Assembly (NCBI GenBank): GCA_032027145.1
Contig: JAVSMP010000001.1
Span: 1,330,903-1,394,902 of the forward strand
DNA from: Ignavibacterium sp.
Lineage (GTDB): Bacteria; Bacteroidota; Ignavibacteria; Ignavibacteriales; Ignavibacteriaceae
DNA length: 64,000 nt
Direction of reading: 5' to 3'
The stretch's first letter is position 1, and each line of letters starts with the position of its first letter. The notes beneath the pieces are model-generated. The model was not told the origin of the DNA, did not search any database, and saw nothing but the letters and a program-made list of their open reading frames with translations. Shown piece after piece: positions 43,560-53,723 of this stretch. The position numbers and the translations under genes are program-made.

Positions 43560-45377
43560 TTGAAAACTACCGAACCTCAAATAATAAATTCTTTTAATAG
43601 TATCAGTTACAATAAACTTCTGCAAAATGCGATCTCCGTAGCTTTTTACAGGTGTGAAATAATTAATAATCAATTGATTAGAAAGTTTGATGAGAAAATT
43701 GTTGAGCTAACTGGTTACACAGAAGATTATTTTAATAATGAATATGATTTGTGGAATAATAATGTACACGAAGAAGACTATGACTTGGTAAAATGTGAAC
43801 AAGAAGAGATTTGGACAAAAGATAATATTGAACTTATTTATCGCTGGAAATGTGCCGATGGGCAATACAAATGGTTCTTGGATAAATCAGAGCTTATTAA
43901 AGATGTTGATGGAAATCCAAAAGAAATTTTTGGGTTAATAGTGGATATTAATGAAAGAAATCGTGTAAAAAAGGAATTTGAAACTAACCGGTTATTTACT
44001 CAGAAAATTCTTAAAACAATCCCAGGTATCTTATTTATCATTGATTTAAATAAAGACAGAATAATCTATTCTAACTTTCCTGAGTTTAAATTCCTTGGAT
44101 ATAACGAAGAAGAAATATTACAACAGGGCGAAAAAATATTTTCAGAGATTATTTGCCAGGATGATAAACCGAAGTTAATTAATCTTCTGTCTGAGCTTAA
44201 TGCTCTGCCAGACGGCACTGTCAAAGAAACAGAAATAAGAATCAGAGATAAGGCTGGCAAGTATTTTTGGTTTCTCGTTAAAATAACAATCTTTAAACGT
44301 GATGAAACAAATAAAGCAGCACAATTAATAGGGCTGCTCGAAAACAAACATAAGGATAAGATCGTTAAAGATAAACTTGAAGAAAGTGAACAGAGCTATA
44401 AAAATCTTTTCAACACAATCAGTGATGCAATATTTATTCAGGATTATGATTGGACCTTTATTGATGTAAACGACGGGGCAGTTTCATTTTTTGGATATAC
44501 CCGTGAAGAACTGATAGAGAAGAACCCTGAATTTATCAGCAGCGGGGATGAGAACGACATTGATGAGATAAAAAGAAAGTTTGAATTTGCTAAAAGTAAT
44601 GTTTCACAAAAAATTGAATTTGTCGGTAAGAAAAAAGACAAAACAAAAATCTTCACTGAAGTTCAGATTTTTAAAGGGATTTATTTTGGCAAAAATGTGA
44701 TAATCGCACAAATGCGTGATATAACGAACAGAAAAAAATCTGAACTAAAAATGCAAGCTGCGCTTTCTGATAAGAATGTTTTATTGAAAGAGGTACACCA
44801 CAGAGTAAAAAATAATTTACAAGCAATGATCTATCTTATTGAAATGCAGATAGATAAACTTGAAGATAAAAATGTTGAAATGTTTCTGCGGGAATTGCAG
44901 GAACAAGCCCGAACTATGTCGTTAGTCTATGAACAATTATATCAATCTGACCACCCAGCAAAGATTGATATGGAGAATTACCTTAAAAGCTTAACCTCTC
45001 ATGTCTTTCAGGCATTTGCCTCCGGCAGAGAAATTATTTGTAATGTGGAAGCAGAAAATGTTATTCTTAATGTAGAAGCCGCAATGCCCTGCGGACTTAT
45101 TGTTAACGAACTTCTTACGAACTCATTAAAATATGCTTTTAATGATTTAACAGATGGAGCAGCTAAACTCAATGTTAAACTAAGCAAAAATAATAACCTG
45201 ATTGAAATAATAGTGATGGATAACGGTAAAGGAATACCCCAAAATTTTAATTGGGAAAATACGGAATCACTCGGGCTTAAGCTTGTTAACTATTGGGTCA
45301 AATATCAATTAGCCGGCTCAATAGAGCTTGATACAACTTCCGGAACAAAGTTCAATATAAAATTCGAAAATGTCTGA
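43560..45377 (+). CDS. PAS-domain histidine kinase of the HisKA_2 type
   Basis: The 605-residue product has three PAS domains (about 20-135, 145-270, 280-395) and a HisKA_2-type dimerisation helix with LLKEVHHRVKNNLQAMIYL (H413/H414), then an ATPase domain (NELLTNSLKYAF, VMDNGKGIP). HisKA_2 kinases often control general-stress or light responses. The start is TTG at 43560 with no clear ribosome site, so the N-terminus is tentative. It overlaps the next hybrid kinase by eight bases and likely signals with it. Confidence 0.88.
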   Translation: MKTTEPQIINSFNSISYNKLLQNAISVAFYRCEIINNQLIRKFDEKIVELTGYTEDYFNNEYDLWNNNVHEEDYDLVKCEQEEIWTKDNIELIYRWKCADGQYKWFLDKSELIKDVDGNPKEIFGLIVDINERNRVKKEFETNRLFTQKILKTIPGILFIIDLNKDRIIYSNFPEFKFLGYNEEEILQQGEKIFSEIICQDDKPKLINLLSELNALPDGTVKETEIRIRDKAGKYFWFLVKITIFKRDETNKAAQLIGLLENKHKDKIVKDKLEESEQSYKNLFNTISDAIFIQDYDWTFIDVNDGAVSFFGYTREELIEKNPEFISSGDENDIDEIKRKFEFAKSNVSQKIEFVGKKKDKTKIFTEVQIFKGIYFGKNVIIAQMRDITNRKKSELKMQAALSDKNVLLKEVHHRVKNNLQAMIYLIEMQIDKLEDKNVEMFLRELQEQARTMSLVYEQLYQSDHPAKIDMENYLKSLTSHVFQAFASGREIICNVEAENVILNVEAAMPCGLIVNELLTNSLKYAFNDLTDGAAKLNVKLSKNNNLIEIIVMDNGKGIPQNFNWENTESLGLKLVNYWVKYQLAGSIELDTTSGTKFNIKFENV

Positions 45378-48300
45378 GATTAATAATTATAAAAAAATAT
45401 TAATTGTTGAAGATGACGCAATTGTAGCTTCGCAGCTTCAGAGAATAGTAGATTCATTGGGATATACAGCATTAAATCCGGTAGCTACAGGCACTGAAGC
45501 TGTTAACCTTGCTCTGAAGGAAATTCCTGACCTTATCTTGATGGATGTTAAATTAAAAGGTGAATTAACAGGAATTGAAGCAGCAGATCTTATTCATACA
45601 GAATCGGAAATTCCCGTGATTTATTTAACTGCGTATGCTGACCAGGAAACTATCCAGAGAAGCAAAGACAGAGGAACTTATGGATTTCTGACCAAACCTG
45701 TGCGTGATAAAGAACTTGGGGCAATGATTGAAACAGCCATTTATAAATCTTCTACAGACAGATCATTAAAACATTTCAATCAACTGCTTAAGGCTATTAG
45801 AAGTATTGATAAACTGATTGCAAGAGAAAGCATTCCTGAAAAATTACTTTATGAAGCGTGTTCAATTCTTGTTAATTCAAAAGATTATTTAGCAAGCTGG
45901 ATCAGTTATGAGCAGGAACCTGCTTCAAATCCCATGGTGTTCTCAGAAAAATTTAAAAAATCTTTCAAAGGCGGAGTTACAAATCATTTTATTAAAAAAA
46001 GGATTCAAAGTGTTATAGAAAAACCTTTATCAAAAAATGAATTTACCTTATTTAAGGATGATGAAGCTCTTAATCTTGTTGATAAATTATTTACTGATCA
46101 CAACATAAAACAGCCGGTTGTTCTTTTATGCCCTATGATGGTTAAAGAAAAGTTTTTTGGATTTATTGTCATTATTTCCAAGGAGCCCTATGGTTTTGAT
46201 ACAGAAGAAATTGAGCTGCTTCAAACATTAGGTGAAGATATTGCATTTGCATTAAACAGTATTGAAATAGAAAAAGAAAGAATTTTAGCAGAGCAGGCGC
46301 TTAGTGAAAGAGAATCTTATTACCGGTCTCTATTACATAGTATGCACGAAGATATTTTAGTGATTGACAGGGATTACAATATTATTGACGCAAATAATTC
46401 TACTCTTAAAACAACTGGTTTTGCTACTTCTGAAATAATTGGCAAAAAATGTTATAAGATATCTCACGATCTGGATATGCCCTGCTGCGAAGCCGGAATT
46501 AAGTGTGAGCTGCAGAATGTTTTTGATAATGGTCTTCCAAAACTTGTAAGACATATTCATAAAAAAATCGATGGTCAGCCAGTTTATGTTGACGTATTGT
46601 TTTCGCCGTTAAAAGATGAAACAGGAAAAGTTACCAAAGTAATTAAGTCAATCCATGATGTAACTGATCTATTAGCTACTCAGGAAGCCCTTCGGGAAAG
46701 TGAAGAAAGAATCAAACAAATTGCTGATAATGTTGATATTGTATTTTTTACCCTTAACAGCGATGAAAGTGGAGAGAAAATAACTTACTTAAGTCCGGCT
46801 TTTAATCGCCTTTGGGGTATGGATAAAATGAAAGCTCTCGAAGATTCAAAAAACTGGCTGGATACAATTTATCTTAAAGACAGAAAAAGATTATTAGAAC
46901 TGATAAGTAAAATTCGTCTTTCAGATAATCTGATTGGAAATATTGAATACAGAATAGTTAGACCTGACGGAAGCACTCGATGGATCAACTCAAGATTAAA
47001 AGCAATTTCAAAGAATAGTAAATCTTCAGTTAATATTATTGGAATTGCTGAGGATATAACTGACAGAATCTTGACAGAGAATAAATTAAAGAAATCAGAA
47101 CAAGCCTATAAAAATCTTTTTGATAATGCTCATGATCCGATTATTATCTTTGAACCAGAAAGAGGAATAATACTAAACACTAACACAAGAGCCTGCGAAG
47201 TTTATGGATTAGAAAAAATTGAATTAATAGGAACATCATTTTATGCTCTTTGCAGCGATAAGCAGGAATTATACAAAAAAGTTGCTGATGCTGCGGATTT
47301 AGTTGATGTATCAACATTTGAAATTGAGTCATTAAGTAACAATGGAAAAAAAATACATCTCGAGGTAAATATATCACCGACAGATTATCTTGGACAAAAA
47401 GCAATTATTGCAGTTAACCGGGATATTTCATTCAGAAAGAATGCTGAAAAAGAATTAAGGTTCTTATCTGAAATTGTTAAACAAAGTCCTGCCTCAGTTT
47501 TATTGACTAATACTGATCTGGTTGTTGAATATGTAAATCCAAAATTTGTTGATCTTACAGGCTTTACAGAAACTGAAGTTATCGGGCAGAAAGTTAATTC
47601 TGTTAAACCACTTGCAGGTCAGAATTCAGAACAAATATGGTCTATTGTTAAAGAAGGCAATATCTGGATGGGTGAAGTGATGAATGTTAATAAAGATTTG
47701 CAATCATACTGGACTTCACTTATTATTTCTCCGATTATAAATGAAAAAGGAAAAACAATTCATTTTCTTTTAATTGAGCAGGATGTAACACAGCAAAAAG
47801 AATTAGAATTAGAATTAAAAAATGCTTTGAACAAAGCAAAGGAAATAAACAACTTCAAAACTCACTTGTTAGGCAATCTTAATCATGAAATAAGAACTCC
47901 AATGAACTCAATTATCGGTTTCTCTCAGATTATCGCAGAAGAAGCCAAAGATGAAGATGTAATTGAGATGTCCAACAAGATAATTAAATCGAGTTACAGA
48001 TTATTAAATACTCTCAATTCTATTATTGAACTATCTGACCTTGAGTCGGAGAGATTAAAAATAAATAGAACTGATATTAATGTTTCTCATTTTGTAAGAT
48101 ATTTGGATTACAGTTACAAGAGCATTTCTGCTGAAAAAAATCTTTTCTTTGAAGTTGATATAAAAGATGAAGATATAATAATACAATCTGATGAAAAACT
48201 TTTAGAGCAGATATTCCGTAATCTGATTGATAATGCAGTTAAATATACAGAGAAGGGCGGCATAACAATTACTGTAAACCAAATTGAAGATGAAAAGAAG

Positions 48301-48975
48301 AATCTTAATTGTTTTATATCTGTTAGAGATACAGGAATTGGAATATCTGAGAAAAATAAAAATGTGATCTTTGATGCTTTCAGACAACTAAGTGAAGGTG
48401 CAACTAGAAAATATGAAGGTACAGGACTTGGACTTACAATAGCTAATAAAATGGTTTCTCTTCTTGATGGAAAATTAAATGTTGAAAGCAAAGAAAATGT
48501 CGGTTCTGAATTTTCTGTAATACTACCTTTTAATACAAATAGCAAAAAAAGCAGCAGCGTAATTAAAAATCCATTTGAAGTTGATTTTCAGATTGATAGC
48601 AGTTCGGCAAAAGTACCGCACTTACTGATTGTGGAAGATTATTTAATGAATGTTGATATCATGAAATATTTCTTAAATGATATTGCAACAATGGATACCA
48701 CTACTAATTACGAAGAAACAATAGCCGCAATAAAAGATTCAGAGTACGATATTATACTTATGGACATAAACTTAAAAGATAGCATCGGTGGAGTTGAATT
48801 AATGAAAGAGATTAGAAAAATTAACCGTTATAAAAATGCCCCTATCATTGCAATTACCGGTTATACATCATCGATGGATCAAGAAATTTTTATGCAGGAA
48901 GGATTTACTGACTTTTTGGCAAAACCGTTTAATCAGAAACAGCTTAAGGAAATAATACTGAAAAATCTATCATAA
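45370..48975 (+). CDS. Large hybrid histidine kinase with receiver domains at both ends
   Basis: The 1201-residue soluble product has an N-terminal receiver (ILIVEDDAIVASQL; DLILMDVKLKGELTG), a GAF-like domain (about 140-300), four PAS domains (about 315-820), a HisKA domain (LNHEIRTPMNSIIGFS, H839), an ATPase domain (VRDTGIGISEKN, GTGLGLTIANKM) and a C-terminal receiver (LLIVEDYLMNVDIM; YDIILMDINLKD). The N-terminal receiver suggests input from the overlapping HisKA_2 kinase; the C-terminal one fits a phosphorelay to an HPt protein such as that at 35559. Confidence 0.9.
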   Translation: MSEINNYKKILIVEDDAIVASQLQRIVDSLGYTALNPVATGTEAVNLALKEIPDLILMDVKLKGELTGIEAADLIHTESEIPVIYLTAYADQETIQRSKDRGTYGFLTKPVRDKELGAMIETAIYKSSTDRSLKHFNQLLKAIRSIDKLIARESIPEKLLYEACSILVNSKDYLASWISYEQEPASNPMVFSEKFKKSFKGGVTNHFIKKRIQSVIEKPLSKNEFTLFKDDEALNLVDKLFTDHNIKQPVVLLCPMMVKEKFFGFIVIISKEPYGFDTEEIELLQTLGEDIAFALNSIEIEKERILAEQALSERESYYRSLLHSMHEDILVIDRDYNIIDANNSTLKTTGFATSEIIGKKCYKISHDLDMPCCEAGIKCELQNVFDNGLPKLVRHIHKKIDGQPVYVDVLFSPLKDETGKVTKVIKSIHDVTDLLATQEALRESEERIKQIADNVDIVFFTLNSDESGEKITYLSPAFNRLWGMDKMKALEDSKNWLDTIYLKDRKRLLELISKIRLSDNLIGNIEYRIVRPDGSTRWINSRLKAISKNSKSSVNIIGIAEDITDRILTENKLKKSEQAYKNLFDNAHDPIIIFEPERGIILNTNTRACEVYGLEKIELIGTSFYALCSDKQELYKKVADAADLVDVSTFEIESLSNNGKKIHLEVNISPTDYLGQKAIIAVNRDISFRKNAEKELRFLSEIVKQSPASVLLTNTDLVVEYVNPKFVDLTGFTETEVIGQKVNSVKPLAGQNSEQIWSIVKEGNIWMGEVMNVNKDLQSYWTSLIISPIINEKGKTIHFLLIEQDVTQQKELELELKNALNKAKEINNFKTHLLGNLNHEIRTPMNSIIGFSQIIAEEAKDEDVIEMSNKIIKSSYRLLNTLNSIIELSDLESERLKINRTDINVSHFVRYLDYSYKSISAEKNLFFEVDIKDEDIIIQSDEKLLEQIFRNLIDNAVKYTEKGGITITVNQIEDEKKNLNCFISVRDTGIGISEKNKNVIFDAFRQLSEGATRKYEGTGLGLTIANKMVSLLDGKLNVESKENVGSEFSVILPFNTNSKKSSSVIKNPFEVDFQIDSSSAKVPHLLIVEDYLMNVDIMKYFLNDIATMDTTTNYEETIAAIKDSEYDIILMDINLKDSIGGVELMKEIRKINRYKNAPIIAITGYTSSMDQEIFMQEGFTDFLAKPFNQKQLKEIILKNLS

Positions 48976-48994
48976 AAACCAACAAATAACTTCA

Positions 48995-49021
48995 TTAAGT
49001 ATTTACCGATTTTTTCGATAA
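48995..49021 (+). promoter_or_regulatory. Sigma-28 (FliA-type) promoter before the kinase at 49169
   Basis: TTAAGTAT (48995-49002), 11 bases, then TTCGATAA (49014-49021): the same -10 octamer as at 39000 and six of eight -35 positions. The predicted start near 49028 leaves a leader of about 140 bases before the ATG. Confidence 0.6.
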
Positions 49022-49168
49022 TTAATTCATAAACCAATATGAATTGGCTAATGTATTATTAAAATAAGTCCATTTTTTAAGAACATTATTTTGTAATTAA
49101 CCGCTTATATATTTCAAATAAAAGATGGTAATTCAGAAAAGATAAATAAAAAAAGAAATCTGTACACG

Positions 49169-51526
49169 ATGCCCAAAAAAATTCAGATACGATTAATAAT
49201 TCTGATTCTAGTTATATCATTTTTTTATGCTATATCAGTAATTTATTTAAAGACAAAAGAAACATCATTTCTCAATGAAATTTCTGTTGAAAAAAAATCA
49301 ACTCTCAATTCAATTATAATTGACTATTTAACTCAGCCAAAATATAAAATTGAATTTATTCCGGAAAGAAAACTAACCGCAAACAATCTGATTGGATACA
49401 TAAACAGTGGAAAATTCATAGTAAAGGATTCAATAATACAGATTCAATCAATACTTGATAATATTGCCAAATCAACAAATTCGACACTAAAGTTCATTAC
49501 AAAAGATGAACTTAAAATAATAAAGGAAAAAACCGGGCCACAGTATATCAGAGCAATTTTTGAAATTGAAAATGACAAAGGATCATTAAAACATATTTTA
49601 GTTGTAGAAAAGGAATCAGAAGTTTTAACAAATAAATCTCTAGGACTAAGCAGTGAGTATATAGAACTTGGGTTGATTTTTTTGGGATTAATAATAGTTA
49701 TAACTCACGTGATTTTTTTTCAGTTTATTAAACCATTATCCATAATCATAAAAAGTATCAGAACTAACAAGTTACAGCCACTTCAAAAATTTGAAAACAG
49801 TAAAAACGAATTTGGTGTTTTAACAAATCTTATAAAGGACTTTTTTGAACAGAGAAAATTACTTGAAGAGGAAGTTAAAGTAAGAAAAATAACACAGGAA
49901 GAACTTGAAACACTTAATGATGAGCTTGAGAAAAGAGTTGTTGACAGGACAGAAGAACTTGCCGTAACAAATCTGGAGCTTCAGAAAGAAAGAGACCAGA
50001 CAAAAAAATATCTTGATATTGCAGGTACAGTTATCGCGCTATTAGACCGTGATGGCTACATACAATTGATTAACAAAAAGGGCGATGAAGTATTAGGCTA
50101 TAAACCAGGTGAATTGGTCGGGAAGAACTGGTATGATACCTGTTTGCCTGTTTATGAAAAAGAAAAGCAGATAAAGTTGTTTTCAGATGTAATCAATAAT
50201 AAACAGGAACCATTTAACCAGCTGATTATTGATGTGGAAACCAAAGGGAAAGAAATACGAACTCTTATTTTTCATATAACATTTCTGATGAATAAAGATA
50301 AGAACTATAAGGGTGTTTTGTTTTCTGCTGAAGATATAACAGAGCTAAAGCAAAAAGAAAAAGAATTAATTGAGGCTAAAGAAAAAGCAGATGAATCAAA
50401 TAAACTAAAATCAACTTTTCTTGCAAATATGAGCCACGAACTAAGAACACCAATGATCGGTATCCTTGGATATTCAGATTTATTGGTTAATGAATTGGAA
50501 GATGATAAGTATAAAAAAATGGCAAGTGCAATTTATGAGAGCGGGCAAAGGTTAATTGAAACTTTGAATATGATACTGGATTTATCGCGTTTAGAAGCAA
50601 ATAAACACAACATAGATTATCAAATAGTAAATGTAAACTCTTTAATTAAAAATATTACATTCCATTTTGAAGCTGCTGCTAAAAAGAAAAATCTTTTCCT
50701 GAAAACTTCTTTTCCTTCAATTGAAATTATGAGCAGAACTGATCCGAGAATGCTGAGAGATGTTTTTAATAATCTGATTAATAATGCGTTGAAGTTTACA
50801 AATAAAGGCGGAGTATTCGTAAGCCTGGAATTGTTTCACAGGGATTTTATAGTATCTATTAAAGATACAGGTATTGGAATTACTGAAGAAAATCTTGGGC
50901 TTGTATTCGAAGAATTTCGTCAGGTATCAGAAGGATTAGGCAGAGGTTTTCAGGGGACAGGGCTGGGTTTAACAATTTGTAAAAAGTATGTTGAACTTCT
51001 TGGTGGTCAAATATCAATCAAAAGCACACCGGGTAAAGGGTCAGAATTTACTTGTCAGTTGCCTCTCTTTTCTTATAGTACAGATGAAGAGGCAGTAAGA
51101 AATGAAGCAAATCAAATGTATGCTGATACTGCAGAAAAAAAATCTTCAGAATCAAGAATAGATAAAAAGATACTTATCGTAGAAGATGATTTGACATCAA
51201 GAGAAGTAATAAATCTTTTTTTGAAAAATCTTTATAAAGTTATATTTGCTGAAGACGGTGTAAAGGCAATTGAAATTGCAGAGAAAGAAAAATTTGATTT
51301 AATTTTAATGGATATAAATTTGGGTACAGGTATTACGGGCATTGAGGTTATGGAAAGAATAAGAAAAATTGCAGGATATGAAAAAACTCCGATGATTGCT
51401 GCAACTGCATTTGCAATGTTAGGTGATAGAGAAAAATTTTTATCAATTGGATTTAATCATTATATCTCCAAACCATATATTAAAGCTCAGCTTACAAAAC
51501 TGTTGAGTGAAGCGCTAAAGAAGTAA
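49169..51526 (+). CDS. Membrane hybrid histidine kinase with C-terminal receiver
   Basis: The 785-residue product has two membrane helices (about 8-27 and 168-188) around a periplasmic sensor, a coiled linker (about 215-280), one PAS domain (about 285-395), a HisKA domain (ANMSHELRTPMIGILGYSD, H423), an ATPase domain (IKDTGIGITEEN, GTGLGLTICKKY) and a C-terminal receiver (LIVEDDLTSREVI; FDLILMDINLGTG). It is the only membrane-bound sensor in the island. A sigma-28-type promoter lies upstream at 48995. Confidence 0.9.
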   Translation: MPKKIQIRLIILILVISFFYAISVIYLKTKETSFLNEISVEKKSTLNSIIIDYLTQPKYKIEFIPERKLTANNLIGYINSGKFIVKDSIIQIQSILDNIAKSTNSTLKFITKDELKIIKEKTGPQYIRAIFEIENDKGSLKHILVVEKESEVLTNKSLGLSSEYIELGLIFLGLIIVITHVIFFQFIKPLSIIIKSIRTNKLQPLQKFENSKNEFGVLTNLIKDFFEQRKLLEEEVKVRKITQEELETLNDELEKRVVDRTEELAVTNLELQKERDQTKKYLDIAGTVIALLDRDGYIQLINKKGDEVLGYKPGELVGKNWYDTCLPVYEKEKQIKLFSDVINNKQEPFNQLIIDVETKGKEIRTLIFHITFLMNKDKNYKGVLFSAEDITELKQKEKELIEAKEKADESNKLKSTFLANMSHELRTPMIGILGYSDLLVNELEDDKYKKMASAIYESGQRLIETLNMILDLSRLEANKHNIDYQIVNVNSLIKNITFHFEAAAKKKNLFLKTSFPSIEIMSRTDPRMLRDVFNNLINNALKFTNKGGVFVSLELFHRDFIVSIKDTGIGITEENLGLVFEEFRQVSEGLGRGFQGTGLGLTICKKYVELLGGQISIKSTPGKGSEFTCQLPLFSYSTDEEAVRNEANQMYADTAEKKSSESRIDKKILIVEDDLTSREVINLFLKNLYKVIFAEDGVKAIEIAEKEKFDLILMDINLGTGITGIEVMERIRKIAGYEKTPMIAATAFAMLGDREKFLSIGFNHYISKPYIKAQLTKLLSEALKK

Positions 51527-51734
51527 TTACTAAAATAATTCCCCATTAGTTTCAACTCTTAAGGCAAAGTAATATTGTCGATATATACCTGGCTTTACTT
51601 TTTACCTAACCTTATAATTACAGAAGTAAATTAATGCCGACAAATTTTGAAAGAACAACAAAATATTTTTGAATAAATGGATTTTATCTGGTTTAATTTT
51701 TGAAACTGATATAATGTATTTGAAAAGGTAAACC

Positions 51735-53627
51735 ATGAAAATTTTCAGCTTTTTATCAGCACTAATTATTGTAATTGTTTCATCAAATGTTTTTTCACAG
51801 CCGGTCAGTTTTTCCATATCTGTTGAAGAATCACTAAGAACAATCAGTCCTTATATTTACGGCACTAATCAATTATTAACTGAAGAAGAACATTGGGGTG
51901 CATTAAGACAGGGAGGTAACAGACTGACAGGATACAATTGGGAAAATAATGCTTCCAATGCCGGAACCGACTACTTAAACTCCAGTGATAACTATCTTAC
52001 CTGGATTGCAGGCATACAAAATGAATCTGAGCCCGGAATTGTTACTACAACATTCAGAGATAAATCAATTGAATTAAACGCATACTCACTAATTACACTT
52101 CAGCTTGCTGGTTATGTTGCAAGGGACAAAAAGGGTACTGTCTCACAGCAGCAAACAGCACCTTCATCCAGATGGCGAACTGTTAAATTTGAAAAAGAAA
52201 GTCAATTCACGCTACAGCCGGATACTTCAGATTCTTTTGTTTATATGGATGAATATTTAAACTTTCTTGTTGATAAATTTGGTATGGCAAATACATCAAG
52301 CGGAATAAAAGGCTACTCGCTGGATAATGAACCCGACTTGTGGAATTTGACACATCCAAGAATTCATCCTTTACAGGCAAAATGTGTTGAGATAGTTCAG
52401 AAAGCAATTGATGCAGCAACTGCTGTGAAAAATATTGACCCTTATTTGGAAATTTTCGGACCGGTTCTTTATGGATTCAATGGTTATTATAATTTTCAAT
52501 CAGCTGAAGACTGGGATTCTTTACGCGCCGGAACAAACTATCAATGGTTTATTGATTATTATCTTGATAGAATGAAACAGGCTGAAATCTCTTCAGGAAA
52601 AAGGCTGCTTGATGTTTTAGATATTCATTGGTATCCTGAGGCAATGGGCAATAACAGAATTACACAAGCAAATGCCAACACAACCGCTGACAAACTTGCC
52701 AGAGTACAGGCGCCGAGAACTTTGTGGGATAATAACTATCAGGAAAACAGTTGGATAGCACAATGGTTCAATTCTTATTTACCATTAATACCCAGATTAA
52801 AACAATCCATTGATCAGTTTTATCCGGGGACTAAACTTGCATTTACTGAATTTTCCTATGGCGGAGAAAATGATATTACAGGTGCAATTGCAATAGCAGA
52901 TGTATTGGGAATATTTGGCAGGTATGATGTTTATCTCGGAACATTCTGGCAGCTTGATTCTCCTTCAGACTATATCTCATCAGCTTATAAAATTTATAGA
53001 AATTACGATGGAAATAATTCAACATTTGGCGATTACTATGTATCTGCTTCAACAAGTGATAGCGTAAGTACATCTGTTTATGGTTCACTGAATGATGAAG
53101 GAAATGAGATACATTTAATAGCAATAAATAAAAATCTAAATGAAAATGTTGAAGGCAATTTTTCGGTTTTATCCCAGCAAAATATACAAAGCGGGCGTGT
53201 ATGGAAATTAGACGGTAATAGCCCGCTGATTGCTGAGATTGATCCAATAGCCAATATTGTAAATAATAGTTTTACCTATACCTTGCCATCTGGCTCTGTT
53301 TGTCATTTCGTTTTACAAACAGGTGTAGTGAGTATAACAGAAGAATATACTGTACCCGAAAATTATTATTTGACTGCATATCCAAACCCATTTAATCCAT
53401 CTTGCAGGATTGAATATAATGTTCCGATTAATTCTAATTCCTGCCTTAATATATTTTCTGTTACCGGTGAATTATTAAAAAGCTACACTGAGCTTTCAGG
53501 TGCAGGATATTTATTGTGGGATAGTTCAAATAGAAATGGAGAGAAAATATCCAGCGGAGTTTACTTTGCCGTACTTAACAGTAATGGCAAAATACTAACA
53601 ACCCGTAAACTAGTCTTGATGAAATAA
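51735..53627 (+). CDS. Secreted glycoside hydrolase family 44 enzyme with T9SS sorting domain
   Basis: GH44 enzymes are endoglucanases/xyloglucanases. The 630-residue product has a signal peptide (FSFLSALIIVIVSSNVFSQ), the GH44 core with acid/base E199 (YSLDNEPDLWN) and nucleophile E372 (LAFTEFSYGGEND), and a T9SS type A sorting domain at about 545-630 (AYPNPFNPSCRIEYNV, SSGVYFAVLNSNGKIL). It would be secreted and cell-surface attached or released, for use of plant polysaccharides. It is likely its own unit; the 208-base gap before it shows no convincing promoter. Confidence 0.88.
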   Translation: MKIFSFLSALIIVIVSSNVFSQPVSFSISVEESLRTISPYIYGTNQLLTEEEHWGALRQGGNRLTGYNWENNASNAGTDYLNSSDNYLTWIAGIQNESEPGIVTTTFRDKSIELNAYSLITLQLAGYVARDKKGTVSQQQTAPSSRWRTVKFEKESQFTLQPDTSDSFVYMDEYLNFLVDKFGMANTSSGIKGYSLDNEPDLWNLTHPRIHPLQAKCVEIVQKAIDAATAVKNIDPYLEIFGPVLYGFNGYYNFQSAEDWDSLRAGTNYQWFIDYYLDRMKQAEISSGKRLLDVLDIHWYPEAMGNNRITQANANTTADKLARVQAPRTLWDNNYQENSWIAQWFNSYLPLIPRLKQSIDQFYPGTKLAFTEFSYGGENDITGAIAIADVLGIFGRYDVYLGTFWQLDSPSDYISSAYKIYRNYDGNNSTFGDYYVSASTSDSVSTSVYGSLNDEGNEIHLIAINKNLNENVEGNFSVLSQQNIQSGRVWKLDGNSPLIAEIDPIANIVNNSFTYTLPSGSVCHFVLQTGVVSITEEYTVPENYYLTAYPNPFNPSCRIEYNVPINSNSCLNIFSVTGELLKSYTELSGAGYLLWDSSNRNGEKISSGVYFAVLNSNGKILTTRKLVLMK

Positions 53628-53636
53628 ATGAATTTG

Positions 53637-53723
53637 CGGAGAGACAGGGATTCGAACCCCGGAAGGACTTGCATCCTTAACGGTTTTCAAGACCGCCGCA
53701 TTCAACCACTCTGCCATCTCTCC
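53637..53723 (-). tRNA. tRNA-Ser(UGA)
   Basis: Read on the minus strand, GGAGAGA (53723-53717) pairs with TCTCTCC (53644-53638), with discriminator G at 53637 and no encoded CCA. The anticodon arm GCGGT-CTTGAAA-ACCGT gives anticodon TGA. A long variable arm (TAAGGATGCAAGTCCTT) and TTCGAATCC T-loop are as expected for serine. Its 5' end is the junction point of the 323-bp repeats upstream. Confidence 0.96.

Noticed and set aside
49048-49066. -24/-12 box before the kinase at 49169 (TGGCTAATGTATTAT)
   Set aside because: The -12 GC is missing and the -24 half is only partly right; the sigma-28-type element at 48995 is better.
51577-51606. Sigma-28-like GTCGATAT and a TGGCTTTACTTTTTAC box before the GH44 gene
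   Set aside because: The -35 partner of the first is poor and the second lacks the -12 GC. Neither is strong enough to list.
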